From an uncultured Bacteroidales bacterium (GTDB lineage Bacteria > Bacteroidota > Bacteroidia > Bacteroidales > Paludibacteraceae), in the NCBI GenBank assembly GCA_902798385.1, contig CADBWK010000001.1:124001-188000 (forward strand): 64,000 nt of DNA. Reading direction: 5' to 3'. Positions 60,838 through 64,000 of this stretch are shown here, piece after piece; positions within the stretch are counted from its first letter, which is position 1; every line of letters starts with the position of its first letter. The position numbers were made by a program, and so were the translations under genes. The notes beneath the pieces are model-generated. The model had not been told where the DNA came from and did not search any database. It worked only from the letters and a program-made list of their open reading frames with translations.

Positions 60838-62394
60838 ATGGATCAAGCTAAATTAGACAAATTGGTTGCTAACCGCGAGAAGGCGATCGCCGGAGGCGGT
60901 GAAGCAGCAGTCGAAAAACATCACGCCAAAGGCAGTTACACCTGCCGTGAGCGTATTAATATGCTGCTCGACGAAGGTTCGTTCGAGGAGGTAAATATGT
61001 TCCTTACCCACCGTTGCCATGACTTCGGTATGGAGAAAAAAGTCTTTCTGGGTGATGGTGTAGCAGTAGGATCGGGTACCATCGACGGTCGTCTGGTATT
61101 CGTTTTTGCCCAAGATGCAACGGTTATCGGTGGTTCGCTCTCTGAGACGATGGCGCAGAAGATCTGCAACGTCATGGATCAGGCGATGAAACTCGGTGCG
61201 CCGATCATCGGTCTGAACGACTCGGGTGGAGCACGTATCCAAGAAGGTGCTTGCGCACTGGCAGGCTACGCTGAGATCTTCGAGCGTAACATCCTGGCTT
61301 CGGGTGTTGTTCCGCAGATATCCGTTATCTTTGGTCCGTGTGCCGGTGGTGCTGTATATAGCCCTGCGCTGACTGACTTTATTATGATGACCGAGCAGAA
61401 CAGTTACATGTTCATTACTGGTCCAAAGGTAGTGAAGTCTGTTACCGGCGAAGATGTGACAGTAGAGCAACTTGGCGGTGCTAAGATTCACGCTACCAAA
61501 TCCGGTGTGACCCATTTTGTGGCTGCAACCGAGGAAGAGGCGCTTGCTGAAGTTCGTCGTCTTGTTTCCTTCATCCCGCAGAACAACATGGAGGAGGCTC
61601 CGCTCGTAGAGTGTACCGATGATATCGCCCGCGTAGATGATAATCTGAATGACATCGTTCCGGATGATCCGAACAAGCCTTATGACATGCACGAGATCAT
61701 CAACACGATCGTAGATAACGGTGACTTCATGGAGGTACATAAAGACTACGCCAAGAATGTCATTTGTGGTTTCGCGCGCTTCAACGGCCGTTCGACAGGT
61801 ATCATTGCTAACCAACCGAGTTGGTTGGCTGGTGTGCTGGACTGTGATGCTAGCCGAAAGGCTGCTCGTTTCGTACGTTTCTGCGACGCATTCAACATCC
61901 AGATCCTGACCCTCGTGGACGTTCCGGGCTTCTTGTGCGGTACCGGACAAGAGTACGCAGGTATCATTGATCACGGCGCAAAACTGATGTTTGCTTACGG
62001 CGAAGCGACCGTTCCGAAAGTTACTATCACCGTTCGCAAGTCGTACGGCGGTAGTCATATCGTGATGAGTTGTAAACAACTCCGCGGCGATATGTGCTAT
62101 GCATGGCCGAATGCAGAGATCGCAGTCATGGGTGCAAGCGGCGCTGTAGGTGTGCTGCAGGCAAAAGCTATCAAGGCTATCGAAGATCCGGAGGAGAAGA
62201 AAGCCTTCATCGCAGAGAAAGAGGCAGAGTACAAAGATCTGTTCGCTTCTCCGTACCAGGCTGCTAACCGCGGATACATCGACGATGTGATTGAGCCGCG
62301 CTACACGCGTAGCCGTATCATCCGTGCGTTCGAGATGCTGCAGACCAAGCGTCTGACTAACCCGCTTAAGAAACACTCTAATATACCGCTGTAA
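60838..62394 (+). CDS. mmdA: Methylmalonyl-CoA decarboxylase alpha subunit (carboxyltransferase)
   Basis: 518 aa, crotonase-fold carboxyltransferase. Moves the carboxyl group of methylmalonyl-CoA to biotin. Seen: GSYTCRERINMLLDEGSFEE, NDSGGARIQEGACALAGYAE, GPCAGGAVYSPALTDFI, and VDVPGFLCGTGQEYAGI in the second half. The same family includes propionyl-CoA carboxylase beta; the mmdD-mmdC-mmdB genes after it and the absence of a biotin carboxylase decide for the decarboxylase. Confidence 0.95.
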   Translation: MDQAKLDKLVANREKAIAGGGEAAVEKHHAKGSYTCRERINMLLDEGSFEEVNMFLTHRCHDFGMEKKVFLGDGVAVGSGTIDGRLVFVFAQDATVIGGSLSETMAQKICNVMDQAMKLGAPIIGLNDSGGARIQEGACALAGYAEIFERNILASGVVPQISVIFGPCAGGAVYSPALTDFIMMTEQNSYMFITGPKVVKSVTGEDVTVEQLGGAKIHATKSGVTHFVAATEEEALAEVRRLVSFIPQNNMEEAPLVECTDDIARVDDNLNDIVPDDPNKPYDMHEIINTIVDNGDFMEVHKDYAKNVICGFARFNGRSTGIIANQPSWLAGVLDCDASRKAARFVRFCDAFNIQILTLVDVPGFLCGTGQEYAGIIDHGAKLMFAYGEATVPKVTITVRKSYGGSHIVMSCKQLRGDMCYAWPNAEIAVMGASGAVGVLQAKAIKAIEDPEEKKAFIAEKEAEYKDLFASPYQAANRGYIDDVIEPRYTRSRIIRAFEMLQTKRLTNPLKKHSNIPL

Positions 62395-62396
62395 TT

Positions 62397-62768
62397 ATGG
62401 TACTTTTAGCAGTAACAGCAGATACATGGATTGTTACCGGCTTAGGTTTCGGTATCGTCTTGGCGCTGCTCTTCTGTCTGGTTTATATCCTGAAACTCTT
62501 CGGATTAATCATGCAGAAAGCAACTGAACCCAAGGCTCCGAAAGCGGAGAAGGCACCGAAAGTTGCCCCAAAAGAGGAAACCCCAGCTCCGAAGGTTACC
62601 GCTCCATCGGCGGAGCCTACGGATGAGGGAACCAAAGCCGCAATCGCTTATGCGCTTTATCTCGCGCGTGATATCCATCACGATATACCCACCGCAATGA
62701 TCTCGCTCCACAAGCACGAGACCGCGTGGAATGAAAAATCAATAGGTATGAACAATCAAGGTTTTTAA
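62397..62768 (+). CDS. mmdD: Methylmalonyl-CoA decarboxylase delta subunit (OadG family)
   Basis: 123 aa. One N-terminal membrane helix (about residues 12-35), then a Lys/Ala/Pro-rich linker and a C-terminal segment with AIAYALYLARDIHHD as in OadG/MmdD proteins, which hold the complex together. Follows mmdA after 2 bases. Confidence 0.85.
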   Translation: MVLLAVTADTWIVTGLGFGIVLALLFCLVYILKLFGLIMQKATEPKAPKAEKAPKVAPKEETPAPKVTAPSAEPTDEGTKAAIAYALYLARDIHHDIPTAMISLHKHETAWNEKSIGMNNQGF

Positions 62769-62769
62769 T

Positions 62770-63210
62770 ATGAAAGAATTTGCATTTAAGATCAACGGCG
62801 CTGAGTACAAGTGCGCTGTAGAAGAAATCGAAGCCGGCAAGACCAAAGTAACCGTCAACGGCAAAGTATATGAAGTAGAGACCGAAGCTCCGAAAGCTGC
62901 TCCTGTAGCTGCTAAACCGGTTGCTGCTCCTGCTCCGAAGCCCGCAGCTCCTGCTGCACCGAAAGCAGAGGCTAAACCCGCTGCTCCTGCGGCAGGTGGT
63001 GTGCAAGTAAAGAGCCCGCTGCCCGGATCGGTTATCAAAGTGCTGGTAAGCGAAGGTCAGGCCGTTAAGAAAGGTGACACCCTGCTGACGCTCGAGTCCA
63101 TGAAGATGGAGAATGCCATCATGGCAGAGGCAGATGGTACGGTAAAGCAAATCGCTGTGACGCCGGGTCAGAACGTAATGCAGGATGATCTGCTCATCGT
63201 GCTCGGATAA
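62770..63210 (+). CDS. mmdC: Methylmalonyl-CoA decarboxylase biotin carrier subunit
   Basis: 146 aa. Ala/Pro-rich linker (about residues 42-78) and a C-terminal biotinyl domain with the biotin-accepting Lys in ESMKMENAIMAEADG. N-terminal part is a small beta domain. Linker and biotin domain show the expected length. Follows mmdD after 1 base. Confidence 0.95.
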   Translation: MKEFAFKINGAEYKCAVEEIEAGKTKVTVNGKVYEVETEAPKAAPVAAKPVAAPAPKPAAPAAPKAEAKPAAPAAGGVQVKSPLPGSVIKVLVSEGQAVKKGDTLLTLESMKMENAIMAEADGTVKQIAVTPGQNVMQDDLLIVLG

Positions 63211-63234
63211 TTCCACTTCTAAAGGCAGACAACA

Positions 63235-64000
63235 ATGAATATTGTGGAATTTTTCCAAGGCATGGGTTTTATGCAGATGACCTGGCAACAAGGCATTATG
63301 CTCTTGGTGTCGTTCTTCCTGCTATACCTTGCTATTCATAAGAAATACGAACCGCTCTTGCTGCTTCCGATCGCTTTCGGTATGCTTCTGACGAACCTAC
63401 CGGGCGCAGGGATGTTCCATAGTGAGTTATGGTCGGCTTTCCTTGATCCGGAGAGCCCTGCGTACCATTCCTACGGTGCGATTCTCAAAGAGGGAGGCCT
63501 GCTTGATATGCTTTATATCGGCGTCAAAGCAGGTATCTATCCTTGCTTGATCTTCATCGGAGTAGGTGCTATGACGGACTTCGGACCGCTGATTGCGAAT
63601 CCGAAATCGCTCATCCTCGGTGCAGCTGCTCAGATCGGTATCTTCGTTACGTTCCTCTGTGCTAACGCGATGGGCTTTACGCCCGCAGAGGCCGGTTCGA
63701 TCGGTATCATCGGTGGTGCAGACGGTCCTACGTCGATCTTCCTGACCAGTAAGCTTGCTCCGCATCTCTTAGGTCCGATCGCGATCGCAGCCTATAGTTA
63801 TATGGCACTTGTGCCGGTTATCCAACCGCCTATCATGCGTGCGTTGACGACTAAAAAAGAGCGCGCTATCAAGATGGGGCAGTTGCGTCCGGTGAGCAAG
63901 ACCGAGAAGATCGTCTTCCCGATCATCATCACCGCCATCGTAGCCCTCATCCTCCCGGACGCAGCGCCGCTGATCGGCTGTCTGATGCTCGGTAACTTGA
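63235..64000 (+). CDS. mmdB: Methylmalonyl-CoA decarboxylase beta subunit, Na+ pump (3' end outside window)
   Basis: The first 255 residues are visible and the frame stays open to the window end. Membrane subunit that couples decarboxylation of carboxybiotin to Na+ export. Seen: [60 protein letters not shown] (the Asp here is the Na+-site residue of the OadB family), and [21 protein letters not shown]. Begins 24 bases after mmdC. About 150 further residues are expected downstream. Confidence 0.95.
   Translation, partial: MNIVEFFQGMGFMQMTWQQGIMLLVSFFLLYLAIHKKYEPLLLLPIAFGMLLTNLPGAGMFHSELWSAFLDPESPAYHSYGAILKEGGLLDMLYIGVKAGIYPCLIFIGVGAMTDFGPLIANPKSLILGAAAQIGIFVTFLCANAMGFTPAEAGSIGIIGGADGPTSIFLTSKLAPHLLGPIAIAAYSYMALVPVIQPPIMRALTTKKERAIKMGQLRPVSKTEKIVFPIIITAIVALILPDAAPLIGCLMLGNL

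Noticed and set aside
60853-62376. A 507-codon minus-strand frame opposite mmdA
   Set aside because: It is a codon-bias shadow of a highly expressed gene; mmdA motifs are unmistakable in the sense frame.

Overview
The window looks like a chromosomal segment of a member of the Bacteroidota, most likely order Bacteroidales; the genus cannot be settled from the sequence. Reasons: a dozen promoters with a -7 box of the TAnnTTTG type, ribosomal gene order rplM-rpsI-rpsB-tsf, Bacteroidales-type lipoproteins and outer-membrane proteins, and a succinate-to-propionate (methylmalonyl-CoA decarboxylase) operon. No tRNA, rRNA, insertion sequence, prophage or CRISPR array was found. Genes are tightly packed in long same-strand blocks with many 1- or 4-base overlaps.

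Layout. 1-1101: 3' part of a divergent elongation factor G. 1119-5537 (-): an SLC13-type permease followed by uvrA. 5752-9896 (+): an orphan lipoprotein, a small protein of unknown function with an 11-bp repeat leader, and an unusual alcohol dehydrogenase/aldehyde dehydrogenase fusion. 10105-14785 (+): rplM, rpsI, rpsB, tsf and an AsmA/DUF748-like protein. 14696-39261 (-): one apparently continuous 24-kb block that begins with sugar-nucleotide genes (two UDP-sugar dehydrogenases, a galacturonokinase-like kinase, a nucleotidyltransferase), continues with an acetyltransferase, two flippases, a Wzy polymerase, seven glycosyltransferases, three ATP-grasp ligases, an N5-(carboxyethyl)ornithine synthase-like enzyme, a PLP aminotransferase and a PglC-like initiating transferase, and ends with gltX and recQ. 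39576-44952 (+): a second small protein with an 11-bp repeat leader, a 1003-aa GT117/DUF2723 membrane protein, a CobW GTPase and a thioesterase. 44936-48678: an O-methyltransferase (-) divergent from an Lrp regulator, trpS, a small lipoprotein and an OmpP1/FadL protein. 48986-55485 (+): seven-gene operon TPR protein-ribH-lysC-yitT-nucleotidyltransferase-galE-manA. 55482-56770 (-): rsmD and an anchored protein of unknown function. 56878-60309 (+): a short Rel protein, recR, a small membrane protein, a HAD phosphatase and a GNAT. 60417-64000 (+): mce-mmdA-mmdD-mmdC-mmdB, the last gene cut by the window end.

How genes work together. The 24-kb block can be read as a Wzx/Wzy-type surface glycan locus making a uronic-acid-containing repeat unit. 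Combining uronate supply, an opine-forming enzyme and ATP-grasp ligases suggests amidation of uronic acids with a carboxyethyl amino acid. The mce-mmd operon encodes epimerisation and Na+-coupled decarboxylation of methylmalonyl-CoA to propionyl-CoA.

Structure outside genes. Three patterns stand out. (1) Promoters share an extended -33 box close to TTGCATATGTCA, placed 23 bases (start to start) before TAnnTTTG; two of them are back-to-back pairs using the two strands of one -33 element. (2) Degenerate 7-bp tandem repeats recur at eleven places, both at gene junctions and in frame inside conserved genes, including the exact seam of the dehydrogenase fusion. (3) Two apparently paralogous small-protein genes each carry an 11-bp-period repeat array between their promoter and start codon. 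The third is the best candidate here for an undescribed system; the glycan amidation module is second.
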